From the NCBI GenBank assembly GCA_964036045.1, contig OZ038382.1:139574961-139638960 (forward strand): a DNA stretch of 64,000 bases, written 5' to 3'. Origin of the DNA: Eutreptiella sp. 'Long Island Sound 2002'. Its lineage: Eukaryota > Euglenozoa > Euglenophyceae > Eutreptiales > Eutreptiaceae. The notes beneath the pieces are model-generated. The model worked only from the letters and a program-made list of their open reading frames with translations, made no database searches and had not been told where the DNA came from. The translations under genes were made by a program, and so were the position numbers. Of this stretch, positions 10,715-21,371 are shown one piece after another (position 1 is the first letter of the stretch; every line of letters starts with the position of its first letter).

Positions 10715-12484
10715 CTAAGAAACAGGGACTGCAGTGATGGGGAAGTCCCCCTGCTTATATTCTTCAACGAGGCCAGCATCAATACATTCCTGGATCTGGC
10801 GCTCGATTTCTTCAACCTGTTCCTGTGGAGCGGGATAGGGACGACGCCTCACTCGCGTCTTTTCAAACTCAGGTTTCAGTTTCAGGTCCATCTGCATCAG
10901 TGTTTTACAAGAGAGGGGAGGCGGCAAGGCGCCGAACACCTCCTCATAGGTTATAAGCAGTTTCTTCAGGCGGTGGTCAAGGTTAAGACTCTCGAGTTTC
11001 TGAAGGAAATCCTCCTCAGCATAGAGGTTGCTCTTTCCATGTTCTTTCTTTTTCTGCCAATGGGCAGTTTCGGCAGGCACAGAATCATCGTCCCACTCAG
11101 GGGGACATTGCTGCCCATAGTGCAGAGAATAAACTAGCGGTATCTGAGGATCAGGCAGCGTATAGGACTCATCGTCCTCCTCAGACCAGATGGAGGATTT
11201 CCAGGTCTGTCTGAGGTAATGCAGCCGCTCTTGGCGCTCAATACCTTCGGCCTTCAGGTACAACAGCCGCCGGAGTTCCTGAGTGTCATGGTCAGACAAT
11301 GGCATGTTATTAGCAGCAGGCTGCGCCAGAGCATCAGCACTCCGGGCCACGGGTTCACCTGTGTGCATAGGCTGTATGTGTAGCACTGGCTTCCCAACAG
11401 GAGAAGCGGGTTCAGGGGTTGACTCTAGATCTACCTCCTCTAGCAACAGCTGGGCGAGGAAGGCACTGTGTTTTAGGTCAACACAGCTGGGATCAACAGG
11501 AGGGATAGTGCTGGCGATCTCAGACAGCTGGTCATCAGCATCCCCTTTTACAGCTGCAGGTTCCAGATAATCATCGGGAGACTCACACCCTGTAAGTGTG
11601 GCAGATAGGTGCTCAGGAGATCGATTTTTGAGATCAGAAAGGGTCAGGCCACGATTTTCGGCCATGACCTCTTTCAGTGGCACCTGGTCTAGGTCACACA
11701 GGGGTACAGGATTGAGAGATCCATCGACGATGGACAGGAAACTGGCCCACTCAGGGGCCTGCATAGCTGTGTCTGAGTCCTCAGGCACATAGATGGGGCC
11801 GTCGGGGAGTTGCGCTCTTCCCACGGTCATTCGATCTAGCATACGGCGCCAGTAAGCATGTTCACCAGAGCAGCCCCAGTCAGGGGTGCACATTACAACC
11901 CTTCCTCCCTCATAAGCGATTTTGGTTAGAACCTTCGCGAGCAGGGAGAAGGGTGGGTTAGCATACGCTAGGCCCATTGCTTTCCAGAAGAAACGGAAAG
12001 CATTGTTCAATTGTTTCGAGCAGTACAACTGCATGATGTGCTGTTGTTGGCTCGCAAACAATTCCACCTGGATCTCATCCAGGTTTACCTGAAGGGCCGC
12101 CAGTCCATTTTCAAGAACGTGACGGGCCAATTGGTAGTTTTCAGTGCGATAGTTAGTCTTGGATGGGTAGCGCAGACCAGACTCTTTTCGTCCTGACAGC
12201 TCCAAAGGTACGGAGAATAGCCCACTGCCAAAGTCGCAGTGCAAAGAATAGGGGCGCTGGAGAGACAGCATTTTTACCTGGGGGTTTCTTCGTAGGAAGT
12301 CTGTACCAATGACGATGTCAAAGGCGTCGGTGTCCAGCACTCTGCAGTGTTGGGTCACGGTTTCGTCGCCCAGGCATATAGTCACATTGACCCCCCCCCC
12401 CAAGGAATGGATGGTACGCCCATCCCCTACTCTTATGACCACGGTCTTAGTTTTCTTGAAAGTCTTTAGCAGGCGCCGGGCCAC
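10715..12484 (-). pseudogene. Gypsy-1 protease, methyltransferase-like module, linker and RT start
   Basis: This is a 589-codon open stretch. The protease active site VLDTGAT lies just upstream (about 12495-12515) in a frame offset by one base, so a single-nucleotide indel near 12493 splits the enzyme in its catalytic loop. Inside the frame are VVIRVGDGRTIHS and FDIVIGTDFL, the conserved second half of a retropepsin. Residues about 136-230 form the ELFAS/NPPF module annotated separately. A long acidic linker follows, then TYEEVFGALPPPL and RRRPYPAPQEQVEEIERQI, the N-terminal region of gypsy RT. The gag frame ends with TAG at 12586, and the codons between that stop and the protease are in the gag frame. 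Confidence 0.88.
11795..12079 (-). other. Methyltransferase-like module between protease and RT (gypsy-1)
   Basis: The translated stretch has the order VELFASQ, LYCS, NNAF with an aromatic-rich FFW, then YANPPFSLL at 11948-11959, KVLTKIAYEGGRVVMCTPDWG. An ELFAS start, an (N/D)PP(F/Y) tetrapeptide and a hydrophobic strand ending in P-x-W are the pattern of phage-type N6-adenine methyltransferases (Dam, PF05869), and of a related region in DIRS-type elements. I see no clear S-adenosyl-methionine-binding FxGxG motif, so it may be structural or inactive. The same module sits at the same place in gypsy-2, which shows it belongs to the element family. Confidence 0.6.
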
Positions 12485-12585
12485 TATGAAAGTGTTGCAC
12501 CGGTGTCAAGCACCGCTCGAAAAACTTGATCCCCGATTTTCACGAGGATCCAGAAAACCAAGTACTCCTCTTCGGAGCCGCCCCC

Positions 12586-14712
12586 CTACTCCTCATCAGG
12601 GAACTTGACATCCACCCCTGCAGCAATGAGGGAACTGGCCATCCAGGCCAAGCGCCTCTTCTTGGAGTTATTCCCCTCAGGGGTAGCGTTATCCCCCTGG
12701 GGGCACTTCTTAGGATCACCTGCGGCAGAAGCGGGTGTAGCAGCAGGTGTGGGTGTAGCAACGGGCGCTGATGAGCGCCTCTGGGGGTTAGGGGGTCCAT
12801 TTTTGCCACTCCCCTTGCCACCTCCTTTACCACCTTTATCCCCATTCGGGGGATTTCTGGTGGGAGTTTGGGTCTTCTGGCGTTCGGCCTCCTGATGCTT
12901 GAGTTTATCACTCTCGCGTTTCTTTATGTGACATTCGTCTTCGTAGTGACGACGTTTGCCACAATACCCACAGGTGATGGTACACCTGAAATGATCCTGA
13001 TGGGTCACAGGTTTCCCGTCCTTGGTATGCTGCTGTTGTTTCATCTGCAACATACAGCTACTACGGTGATCGCAGTCAGAGGCATGACAAGGCCCCCCCT
13101 TGTCATTGACAGGTTTGCAGTAGAACAGAGGGGGTGTACCTGCATCAGGTTTAACCTCATTCATGGCACGTAGGTTACCCCTCCCTTTACCACCTCCCTG
13201 GTTGGTGTTAGTGGGATTTTTAGACCCTTTCCATTCGCCACGCTCGGGGGTAGGGGTACCACCTCGACCCAAGTGCTTCTTGAGGAATTTCTCCATGTGG
13301 GAGTCATTCTCTCTCTCAAGAGCTAGCTCAATCAGGAGGTCCACCAGTTCATCGTACAAGTGGGTCCGACTCTTCCTCTCAGAGGTAGAGCGGCAATCAT
13401 CCCACGTACGTTGGGGAATCTTACTCATGAGCCACAGGTGGGGCTCAGTGGCTCCGTAGGAGCCCACGTTCATCCGGGAAAACAGATACACCAAGTCGCA
13501 CACGTATTCAGAGATTCGCACAGCGGAAGGAAACTCAGGGAGCATAGGTAGCTCCTCTATCTGTGTGCGCGCACTGAGGTCAGTCTCATAGACTGGGAAC
13601 ATTTTCTCCAACCTCTGGAGTACCTCTGCCCTGGTGGAACAGGTTTTCACAATCTGTTTCACCTGTTTTTGCAAAAAAAACGTTTTGCATGAGCGTTTCA
13701 GCAGTGAGCATTTGGTGGCCACATCCACATGGGATTGGCCAGTCAGCAAAAGAAACTCAGCAAATTCTTCTGCCCATTTAGGCAGATTTTTTGGGTCGAA
13801 CTCCGGCAGTTCCAGCTGGATGTTCGCCTGGGCAATAGGTCTGCCCATCTTCCCACCCCCCAGAGCTAGGCCAGAAGGCGATACGCCGGCAAGAGGTGCC
13901 AGGGCTGACAGCCCTCTTTTCTCCGTCTCTGTCACAGGCATGTGCTGTAGTTCAGCCATGGGCTCTGTCCTGGCACGGGGGTGAAAGGAGCTGGGGCAGG
14001 TGACCTTAGGCAACAGCCTTGAAACCCTTGATCTCTTAAGATCTTCTGCCAGGGTACTCAGTCCGGGAGAGGGGGAGGACAACTCTAGCTTTGGTAAGGG
14101 TTCTGCAATACCCAGTTTCACCTTAATGGCCTCCGATAGGGCCGTCACATCTGGATCTTCTGATCCAGACAGAAGTTTGGCCAGCAGTTCGGCCGTATGA
14201 TCCAGGGCACCGTAGGTTGGCCTTGGATGATGTTGTTCCTCAACTCGAGTCGGGCCCACTTCGGGAGCCCTTGGGGTTGGACAACATGCTCTTGGATACT
14301 TGGGTCTCGGTCGTCTTGGCAGGGATGCTGTCTCGGCTCTGTCGGACGGCGGGTCAGAGTGCGTGTAGGACCCTAGGTCCGTACGTGGTCTGGATCCGTG
14401 TACTGCCAATGGCTCCTCCCCATCTTCTCCACGAATGGATTTGTAGTACTCCTCATGGAGGATGTATTCATCCATTTTCTTCCTCAGCTCCTCGTGTTCC
14501 TCAGGGCCTCCAATCGCTGTTGAGGATGAAGCCGGACAGGCGGATCGGGAGACTGAGGCTGCTACACGCCTGTGGAGATGATGCAGGCTGTCTCCGCCGA
14601 GGGCCGCTAAGGCCTCGGTGGTAAGGATGGTTTTCTTCCGCCCTTCTGCGATCTGGATCTCCTTGGGACCCAGATGCGCCACTGAGATGTGGAGCTCGGT
14701 AAGGTGGTTCAC
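12586..14712 (-). pseudogene. Gypsy-1 gag (capsid and zinc knuckle)
   Basis: This 708-codon frame ends in TAG. The middle (about residues 300-500) has the Ty3 capsid pattern: LPEFDPKNLPKWAEEFAEF, KQVKQIVKTCSTRAEVL, VYETDLSARTQIEEL and WLMSKIPQRTWDDC. A zinc knuckle appears near residue 580 as CGYCGKRRHYEDECH, followed by a Lys/Gly-rich nucleic-acid-binding tail (GGKGGGKGSGKNG). No ATG starts the open frame: an in-frame TGA precedes 14712 and the first codon is GTG. A frameshift near the 5' end from the ATG-led frame at 14716 (MSEPPYR) is therefore likely. In gypsy-2 gag runs into protease without the TAG, so this stop is probably a mutation rather than a programmed one. Confidence 0.87.
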
Positions 14713-14860
14713 TCATAGGGTGGGCCATGCTGCCCATTTGTACTTGGACAGTTCTTATGGGCCAGGTCCTGACGCTTTGCGTGGACATGATGAACTTATT
14801 GTTGAGCTTTGTGTGCTGCACTTCTTCTCAGGGTCGGTTCCAAAGGTCACAAGGGACTGT

Positions 14861-14871
14861 CCCTGCTACCG
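14861..14871 (-). promoter_or_regulatory. Primer-binding site of gypsy-1
   Basis: The minus strand reads CGGTAGCAGGG directly after the 5' LTR. Gypsy-2 has TGGTAGCAGAG in the same place. Both resemble the plant initiator-Met PBS TGGTATCAGAG (one change in gypsy-2, three in gypsy-1). Confidence 0.65.
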
Positions 14872-15579
14872 GAAAGATGTCCTTGATTAATGCCCTAGAT
14901 ATTTTGATGAAATCCTGCAGGTTTTGAAGTTGAAAACCCAAACCAAAGCAGCAAGTAGAGCAAGAACAGGATGTGGATCGAATCAATGATTGGTTTTGGA
15001 ATCCAGTGTAACACAGAAGGGCTGCAGATAGACAATGCAGGTTTATACACAAAGATTCAATCACAAATGGAGAATACAAAAGATTTTATATGAGAGCTGG
15101 ACTGACTCAGGCCTCCAAGATAGCATCAAGCACTTCATCTGCACTCTTTTGGGTGAAATGGTGCAGGTTAGGAATGTGGGGCATAGATGTCAGGCAAACA
15201 CAGAAAATGACTTGGCCAAGCAACTGAATTCAGAAACAGTTGAAACGTAGAACCACAATAAGTGGTAGAAACAATTGAGTATAGGGGTCTTGGGATGGGA
15301 GACCACTAGGCTTAACCTCCAAGGCCTAAAGCATGAAATGCCTATTTTATTTCGGTATATCCTCCATGAAGGAAGGTACCTCCGCTCAGTTGAGTGGTAG
15401 GGGTGAACTTCATGGGGGGCTAGGGTTACAACCCTAGTTACCTTGAGAAAGTGTACTTTAGGCTTCAAAAGAGTGATAAAAATACTTAAGTTAGTCTTAG
15501 CATCAACAAAAGGGTTTTAAGGGGAGCTTGGCCTCGATCAAGCCCTCCAGGAAAGACATGGCAGTGACTTTTTCTTAAC
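14871..15579 (-). repeat. 5' LTR of gypsy-1
   Basis: This is the direct repeat partner of 4444-5211. It lacks the 60-bp stretch between the two GGGGTCTTGGGA repeats, keeping one of them. The tRNA-like module of the other LTR is at 15375-15442 here. Promoter elements were not resolved. Outer end TTTTTCTTAAC is followed by the GAACC duplication. Confidence 0.85.
15375..15442 (+). repeat. tRNA-like module inside the 5' LTR
   Basis: It is identical in layout to 5010-5077: potential acceptor arms GGTACCT and AGTTACC, box A-like GCTCAGTTGAGTGGTA, and a stem around GGGTTACAACCC. It is in antisense orientation to the element. Confidence 0.45.
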
Positions 15580-15584
15580 GAACC
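15580..15584 (+). repeat. Target-site duplication GAACC, right copy of gypsy-1
   Basis: It matches 4439-4443. Removing gypsy-1 would join the left flank ...ATCATGCA to the right flank TGGTGAGAAG around a single GAACC. Confidence 0.55.
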
Positions 15585-15724
15585 TGGTGAGAAGCAAGAC
15601 CATAGGAGTGACAGGAAATGGTGGAGGGGGTACAGCAGGGGCCGGTCCTGGTAGGGACCTTCTTTAGCTACTGCTACTGGTTCAAGCCCCCACGCAGGAC
15701 TACCACTCCTATACGCTCGCTCTA

Positions 15725-16740
15725 CTGGGTGGTGTTGAAGATAAGGTCGTGGGTCCTAATGACCCTTCTGTGAAGAAGACAAGAGAACACAGCGCTGCTA
15801 AGCAACTGTGGCCTAACAGGGACGTCACAACACGTTTCCCTGCTAGGGCTTGGAGGGGAAGGGCGCACAGGTGGCGTGCACAGCGCGGATGTTGATGGAG
15901 GCGAACTGCCCTCGCCACTCCTGGCTGAGGCGCAGTCAATTGATTGTGTGATCAGAGCCGTATATTTTAGCACGGCTCAAGGGACTGCACCAGTTCACCC
16001 TGACCCTCCCACCTGTACAACAGAGGCTAATGGACTGGGTTCAAGACGGAGGCACCAAGACACACTCCACGTATTGTACGCTTCTTAGTGTGCCCTATAA
16101 TACACTGTTCCTGGACCCAGTTGCAAGCAAGCAAGCTTAAGGACTTCGCCCGTTCCCTTATGGAACGTAGGGCAAAGCCCTGGGTAACCTGGCAAGGGTT
16201 CATACCGCGTGCACAGCGCGTGGCCTACTGTCGAATCCCTTTAATGCATCGTGTGCACGCATGCAGGGAAGGGAGGCGAGATCAATACCACCGTAACCAC
16301 ACTGACTCAACCAGAAGGTGAGCTCCTCCTGGGCCTACCTACCCTACTCACCATGCATTGTGTGAATGCCGAAGTGAAGCAAACGCAAAACAAACCTAAG
16401 CGTTTAAACAACCCTATTGCGAGCTATAAACAACCCTAAGCGTTTAATTGCATCGTGTGGCTTGCACGATTCTTCCTGTCGTGCCTGTTTTGTCATTTCT
16501 CCTTTGGACCTGTGAAGAGAAGGGAAGGTGGGTGCATCCACAAGGAAGCGTGGCAACGTGTGTATGTCGGAATCCGGCACATGCATCGCGAGCACTTCGT
16601 CTTCTCTAACCCTACGTGCGCACTACGTGCACCATTCGTTGAGCATACCTTGCAACCTTGTTTTTACCTGTGAAGGGGGAATGCAGGAGTCGCCCAACCC
16701 CCCGGAGATACGACGGAGACAACCCTAACGTTTTAACGAA
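15725..16740 (+). repeat. Inverted copy of the gypsy 3' non-coding region
   Basis: It reads as the reverse complement of about 6020-7025 (for example TGTGAAGAAGACAAGAGAAC here against GTTCTCTTGTCTTCTTCACA there). It has many substitutions and small indels, so it is an older relative rather than part of gypsy-1. No coding region accompanies it. The stretch 15585-15724 shows nothing recognisable. Confidence 0.75.
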
Positions 16741-18594
16741 ACAACAACGGTGTGCGGGCAGGCCTGCTTATTGTGTTATGCTTCCTCCCGCATTGATGGC
16801 CATCTCTTCTTCCCGTTAGGTATTCCCTCATACCACTCATGTTCCTTTCCTCGGTGTTGGCGGCTTCTTGTTCTTCGCGTGTTCTTTGGTGGCGTCCACA
16901 TTTTCTCCGGCGTTGGCGGCTTCCTCCCGCGTGGATGGCCTATGGAGAGAGGGTGGGGCATGGTTTTCATGGCATTTCCTCGGTCGGCAATGTGTACTTC
17001 GTGCTCGTAGTCCGTCCTTGGTCCTTCTATCCCCGTGGCGATTGCTGCGGCGCGTTCGGGCTCGTGCTCCTTTGCCATACCTTGTTTGTGTTTGCTTGCG
17101 CGCGTGGGCACACCACTCTTGCTCTTTTTGTTCCCTCGGGTCTGCGGTCTGTGTGTTTGATGGCGGTGGTGTGCTCTCTGGCGGCGTGTGGCTCCCTTCC
17201 CTCGGTTTCGCGGGGGTTCCCTTCATACCATTACTTCTTTCCGCGTGGGCTGCCCACTAGGTATGCCCTCATACCATCCTTATTCCGTTCCGCGGTGTTG
17301 GTGGCCTCTTGTTCTTCGTGTGTTCTTTGGCGCTGTCCACATTTTCTTCGGCGGTGGCGGCCTATAGTGTGTGCATGTTCGGGAAGGGAGAAAGGGTGGC
17401 GGTTTCTTTGGTTGCTGGGCGCGTTCGGGTTGCATGTGTCTTCATCCGCCGTGGCCCTTGTTGTGTACATCCATACCTTTTGTTGTTTGCGGCGGCATAT
17501 ATGTGCGCGGGCATACCTCTTGCTCTTCTTGTGCCCCTGGGTGCTTGTGGTACGTGTGTTTTGTGGCGGTGGTGCGCCCTCTGGTGGCGTGTGGTTCCCT
17601 CCTTTTGGTTACATACGGGTGTCCCTCATACCATGCTTCTTTCCTCCGTGCGAACGGCCTAGAGTGTAGAGAGCATAGAATGCGTACGTGAGTGGTTGGG
17701 CGGCGACGTGGTGCTCGTGGCGGTGGTTTGTTCGGTGGTGGGTACTTCTCCTTGTTTATACCTTGTCGTGCATGCGGCGGCTCCAACGGCGTGTGCGTGC
17801 ATGGACATACCTCATGGCTTGGCGTCCGCGGGCACTTTTGCATGTGTTTCATTATGTGGTGTGCCTTTCTTCTTTTTTCCGTGTGGCTTTGCACTTGGGT
17901 GGTCTTTTCCCCTTGTCACTCTGACACACCTTGCTTGTCCCATGGCTTCCTTGTCCTATGCGTGCGGGGGATAGTAGCGGGTGTGCTCTTTTGTTGGTGG
18001 TGGCGTGGCGGTTGTGCCCTTTCCCTCGTGCGTTGACCTCGGCTCCCTCTCGTCGTGTGGCTGCGTGGCGTATCGTGTAACATACTTGGTTCGGCGGCCG
18101 GCGTGTTCTCGTGGCGTCTACCCTATGTTGTCTTGTTGTTTTGCTTTGCTTGTTGGTGTTGGGGCGCGCACAAGTCCTTTACTCCTATTGCATGCACTTT
18201 GCTAAGTGATTTGGGACACGCAACGTTCCGCTTTCCCGTCTTGGCGGCTCTTTTGTGGTACAAAAAGAGAGGTTGGCGTGTAAGAGCGGTTGTCATGGTT
18301 GCCCCGCATTGCATCGCAGGACAGGACCGTTAGCCCCCCATGACAACCACTCCCTGGCCGAAGGCCATCGTTTTTGCCCAAATCTCGCCTCCAATCATCT
18401 TCTTTGTTGTTGGAGCGCACACAAGTCCCTAGCGCCTAGGACACGCACTTTGCTAGGTGTTTTGGGGCAAGCAACGCTCAACTTCATCGCCGTCGCGACT
18501 CTGTTGTTCTTCTTTTTCTGTGAGTGTCCTAAATTTTGCGACCTCGCCAAACAGCGGCGTAAAATTCTTTTTGGGGGTTTCTGAGGTCGGAAAA
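16741..18594. other. Non-coding, T/G-rich, with a diverged tandem duplication
   Basis: Open frames occur on both strands but look like low-complexity Cys/Val/Ser/Trp strings and I do not regard them as genes. A block of about 420 bp is duplicated: 16858-16930 resembles 17297-17367, and 17166-17250 resembles 17569-17655. A weaker third unit may follow to about 18060. At 18170-18190 and 18415-18430 a short motif (GCGCACACAAGTCC) repeats. Confidence 0.5.
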
Positions 18595-19350
18595 TCAGAT
18601 TTTGCGCTTTATTTTTTCTGGTTGTGCGTTATTCTCTTGGTTTTTTTTTTCTTCTGCTGCGATCGCGCCTCTCCGCACTTGGAGGCGGATTGTGGTGACC
18701 TCGCGGACCTCCGGTGAGTGGTTGTGGGTCATGCGGTGAAGGAGGAGGGCGGTGTGTCTGATGTAGGCCGCTTTCACCTCGTCCCCTATGGCGTCCCCAT
18801 AGTGGGGCCATGCCGCTCGGATGTCGCAGGTGGGTATGGAGGTGGGCCAGCCCCCGTGTGCTACCCATGCCTTGGTCACGGCGCGTGTGGCCGGCTGGAG
18901 GGCGGTAGCGGGGTGTGTCAGGTGGAGTGCTTGGAAGCCTATGGAGGCGTTCAAGACCCCGGTGAGGTAGTACACCAGGCTCTGGTGGGACAGGGAGAGG
19001 GCCTTGGTGGTCGGGGAGGCATATCTGGGGAGATTGGCGAGGTGTGATTGCAACTTGGGAGGGGGGGTGGCGTCCTCAGGGTTGGCGGCCTGGATTACCC
19101 CCAGGTGGGTGGTGGTTGTCACGACTTGCATGGGGGGCCCTTTTGGCCCTAGGGTGGGGGGTGTGGCACACCCCTTGATCATGGCCACTGACTTTGTGGG
19201 GTGCACGATGAGGTTTTTGTGGGAGAGGTAGGGGTCAGTCACGTCCAGTAAGTCATTGGACTGTCGGGTGACCGTTGGCCGGGGGTCCAGGGCATGGGGT
19301 TCGTGTGGGGTGTGTGCGACCGTGAGGTTGGTGTCGTCCGCGAAGCCCAC
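18595..19350 (-). pseudogene. LINE RT catalytic box and C-terminal region
   Basis: The frame begins GFADDTNL, the FADD catalytic box of non-LTR reverse transcriptases, followed by NLIVHPTKSVAM and HLGVIQAANPED, the thumb and the conserved HLG block. The remaining 150 codons are Leu/Ala-rich, with LSHQSLVYYLTGVLNA and AWVAHGGWPTSI, typical of the region after RT in LINEs. It overlaps the preceding RT frame (19253-20839) by about 100 bases, so one indel near 19,300-19,350 separates them. No RNase H domain or zinc knuckle is visible at the end. Confidence 0.8.
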
Positions 19351-20839
19351 CAGGGGAGAGGAGGGGGTAGGGTGCGTAGGCCGGGTAATCCTGCTCGATT
19401 GCGAGGGCCAGGGGGAGCGTCTGAAGAAGGTACAGGAAGGGGCCTTCTGCTCCTCCTTGGGGGACCCCGCTGCCTGGCTCCAGGAAGGGGGTGAGGCCTG
19501 CTCCAGTGCGGACCGTGTATTTGCGGGTGCGGATGTAGCTGGAGGCGAAGTTGTAGAAGTGGAGGCCTAGGCGTTTCCACACCGCTCCTAGAAGGAGCCA
19601 GGTGGTGTTTGGGAAGGCTCCTTTGACGTCGAGGGAGGCGATGACGAGGTCTACCGGGTCCATGTTGGCGATGGTGTCCTGGAGGAAGATGGCCTCGTGT
19701 GGAGACCGGCCTGGGATGGCCCCCCAGAGGCTGGCGGGTATGTGGAGGTCCACGTGGGGGCGGATGCGGCGCAGGAAAATGGTCCAGACGATTTTGACCT
19801 CCGTGACTGCACAGACTATGGGGCGCCAGTTGTCCGGATTTGCCCAGTCCCCTTTTTTGTAGAGGGGGCGGACAGCGTTTGCCCAGTCTGGTGGCACGGG
19901 GGTCTGCCCCGTGACGATGTCGCAGAGGCGGTGGGCTAGGATGCGGAGGAGGTGGGCGGGGAGGTGGTGGTATGCCTTCGCGGGGAAGCCGTCGTAGCTT
20001 GGGGTTTTGTGTTGCCGGAGACTGTGCATGGCCTTCCGGACTTCGCGGATGGTGAAGGGGCGCTTTTCCAGTTGCCTCCTCTGGGCGTGGTTGAAGACCC
20101 GAGGGAGGCGGTCGATTTTGGCCTGGGTGTGCGCGTCCAGTGTGTCTTGGGTGGGCGTGTGTCGCCGGAGGAAGCTGTCTTGGGTGGCTTGGAGCACTGT
20201 GGCTGGGTCGTTGGTGAGGGAGCCGTCCTTCTGCCGGACCGTGGTGATGGTGCGGTGGCCGGTGTGGATCATGGCGTCGTTGGGGTGGCGGATGGCCTTG
20301 TAGGGGAGTTCATGTTGCGCATACCGCTCGTGTTCCTGGGCGATGCGCTGTTGCCTGTGGATGTGCCACCGCTGCAGGTCTGCCCTGGTGTGGGCTATCT
20401 GCGTCCTGCAGTGGTGTATCTGGCGGCGGGTTTCGGGAGTGTCGGTGTGGAGGAGGGTCGCCAGTTGTTGCTTCGCATGCCAGAGGTCATGGAGCATGTC
20501 CCCTAGGGCCGTGGGTGGTTGGTCGTCGTCAGTGTGGGGGTGTTGCTGGAAGCCGCAGGCGACGGCGGCCGTGCGCATGGCTGTGAGTAGGTCGGTGGGG
20601 TCTGGTTGGATGCGCCGGGCGCGGTCTATGGCCCTGTGATATTGGGACCAGGCCTGTTTGTCATGCAGTGGGGGCATCTTCAGGAGGGCCGGTAGGCCTT
20701 GGTCCGCATCCTCTGAGGGGCTGGGGGGAAGGCTGGGGATGGTGAGGCGGATGTGCAGGGAGCTATGGCCTGTGGGTCCCAGCGGGAGGGTCCATATCGG
20801 GCCTCCGCCCGGATGATGGTGGTGGGGTCGCCGTAGCAT
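19253..20839 (-). pseudogene. LINE endonuclease end and RT fingers/palm
   Basis: This 528-codon frame starts in the last part of the endonuclease (GPTGHSSLHIRL, the position of the SDH motif). An Arg/His/Gln-rich linker follows, then RT: YKKGDWANPDNWRPIV, RRIRPHVDLHIPASLWGAIPGRS, ASLDVKGAFPNTTW (first catalytic Asp) and GSGVPQGGAEGPFLY. The FADD box is in the next frame (18595-19350). The gene copies itself by target-primed reverse transcription in the known family. The frame is open over 1.5 kb, so decay is modest. Confidence 0.85.
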
Positions 20840-21371
20840 ACGTCGATGCGGGATGGGGCGGCATCTGTTTGGGGAGGAAGTGGGATGGTTGGCCTTCGAG
20901 GTGGGCCGTCAGGTCCACGTGCCCCAGCATATCGATAGTGTCGGGGACTGCATGGTCCTGGGGTGTGGCCTGTCCCCCTCTGTCTGCCGGGGTGGGGGCG
21001 GCGTTCATGTCGCTGATGATGATTCTGGGGGCAAGCATGGCCATCTGGCGGTATGCCTCGGCCAGGGCTTGGAGGAAGGGTTCCGTGGTGTCGCCGAAGG
21101 AGACGTGGGTGTTGATGACGTTGAGTTACCATCCGTCCCCAACGACCTCATAGACACCTAGCCTCCCTGGGATGCTGAGGTGGTGGACGAGGTGGACGTG
21201 GATGCCGGTTCGGGCGTACAGGGGGGTCCCCTTGTGCCAGTAGCATTTGTACCCTTTCCGGTCGGGGGTATATATGGGGGTGGTTTCTAGGGGGTCTTCG
21301 CGGGACGCCCCCCCCAACAAATAAGAAGCCAAACGGAGCACGGTACCGAGGCAGGACACACGGAGGGGCAC
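20763..21371 (-). pseudogene. LINE APE-type endonuclease, broken
   Basis: In one frame, 21371-21126 reads YKCYWHKGTPLYARTGIHVHL and ends VVGDGW-stop. Directly in frame after this TAA it continues LNVINTHVSFGD, LAPRIIISDMNAAPTPAD and PSRIDVCYGDP in neighbouring frames. NTHVSFGD and SDMNA are the conserved catalytic blocks of apurinic-type endonucleases that nick the target DNA. The N-terminal Glu block is not clear, and a frame change near 20,790 separates the last block. The region is therefore a pseudogene with one nonsense change and at least one indel. Confidence 0.7.

Larger units (their letters stand above)
4444..15579 (-). mobile_element. Gypsy-1: near-complete Ty3/gypsy chromovirus, minus strand
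   Basis: Two direct repeats (4444-5211 and 14871-15579) act as LTRs around a 9.66-kb interior. Read on the minus strand the order is 5' LTR, PBS, gag with zinc knuckle, protease, a methyltransferase-like module, RT, RNase H, integrase, chromodomain, a 2.5-kb 3' non-coding stretch, polypurine tract, 3' LTR. Protease-before-RT and integrase-last order, with a C-terminal chromodomain, defines a Ty3/gypsy chromovirus. The coding part is broken into at least six frames by small indels, several at or next to homopolymers, so the copy is defective unless some breaks are sequencing errors. The two LTRs differ mainly by one indel of about 60 bp. Confidence 0.9.

Noticed and set aside
12586-12588. Programmed stop-codon readthrough between gag and pol in gypsy-1
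   Set aside because: The TAG lies in frame with the protease start, but gypsy-2 has no stop at this point and a frameshift follows within 100 bases. Mutation is the simpler reading.
16839-17669. 276-codon open frame on +
   Set aside because: The peptide is a Cys/Val/Arg-rich string, overlapping equally long frames in other phases, and the DNA is a tandem duplication.
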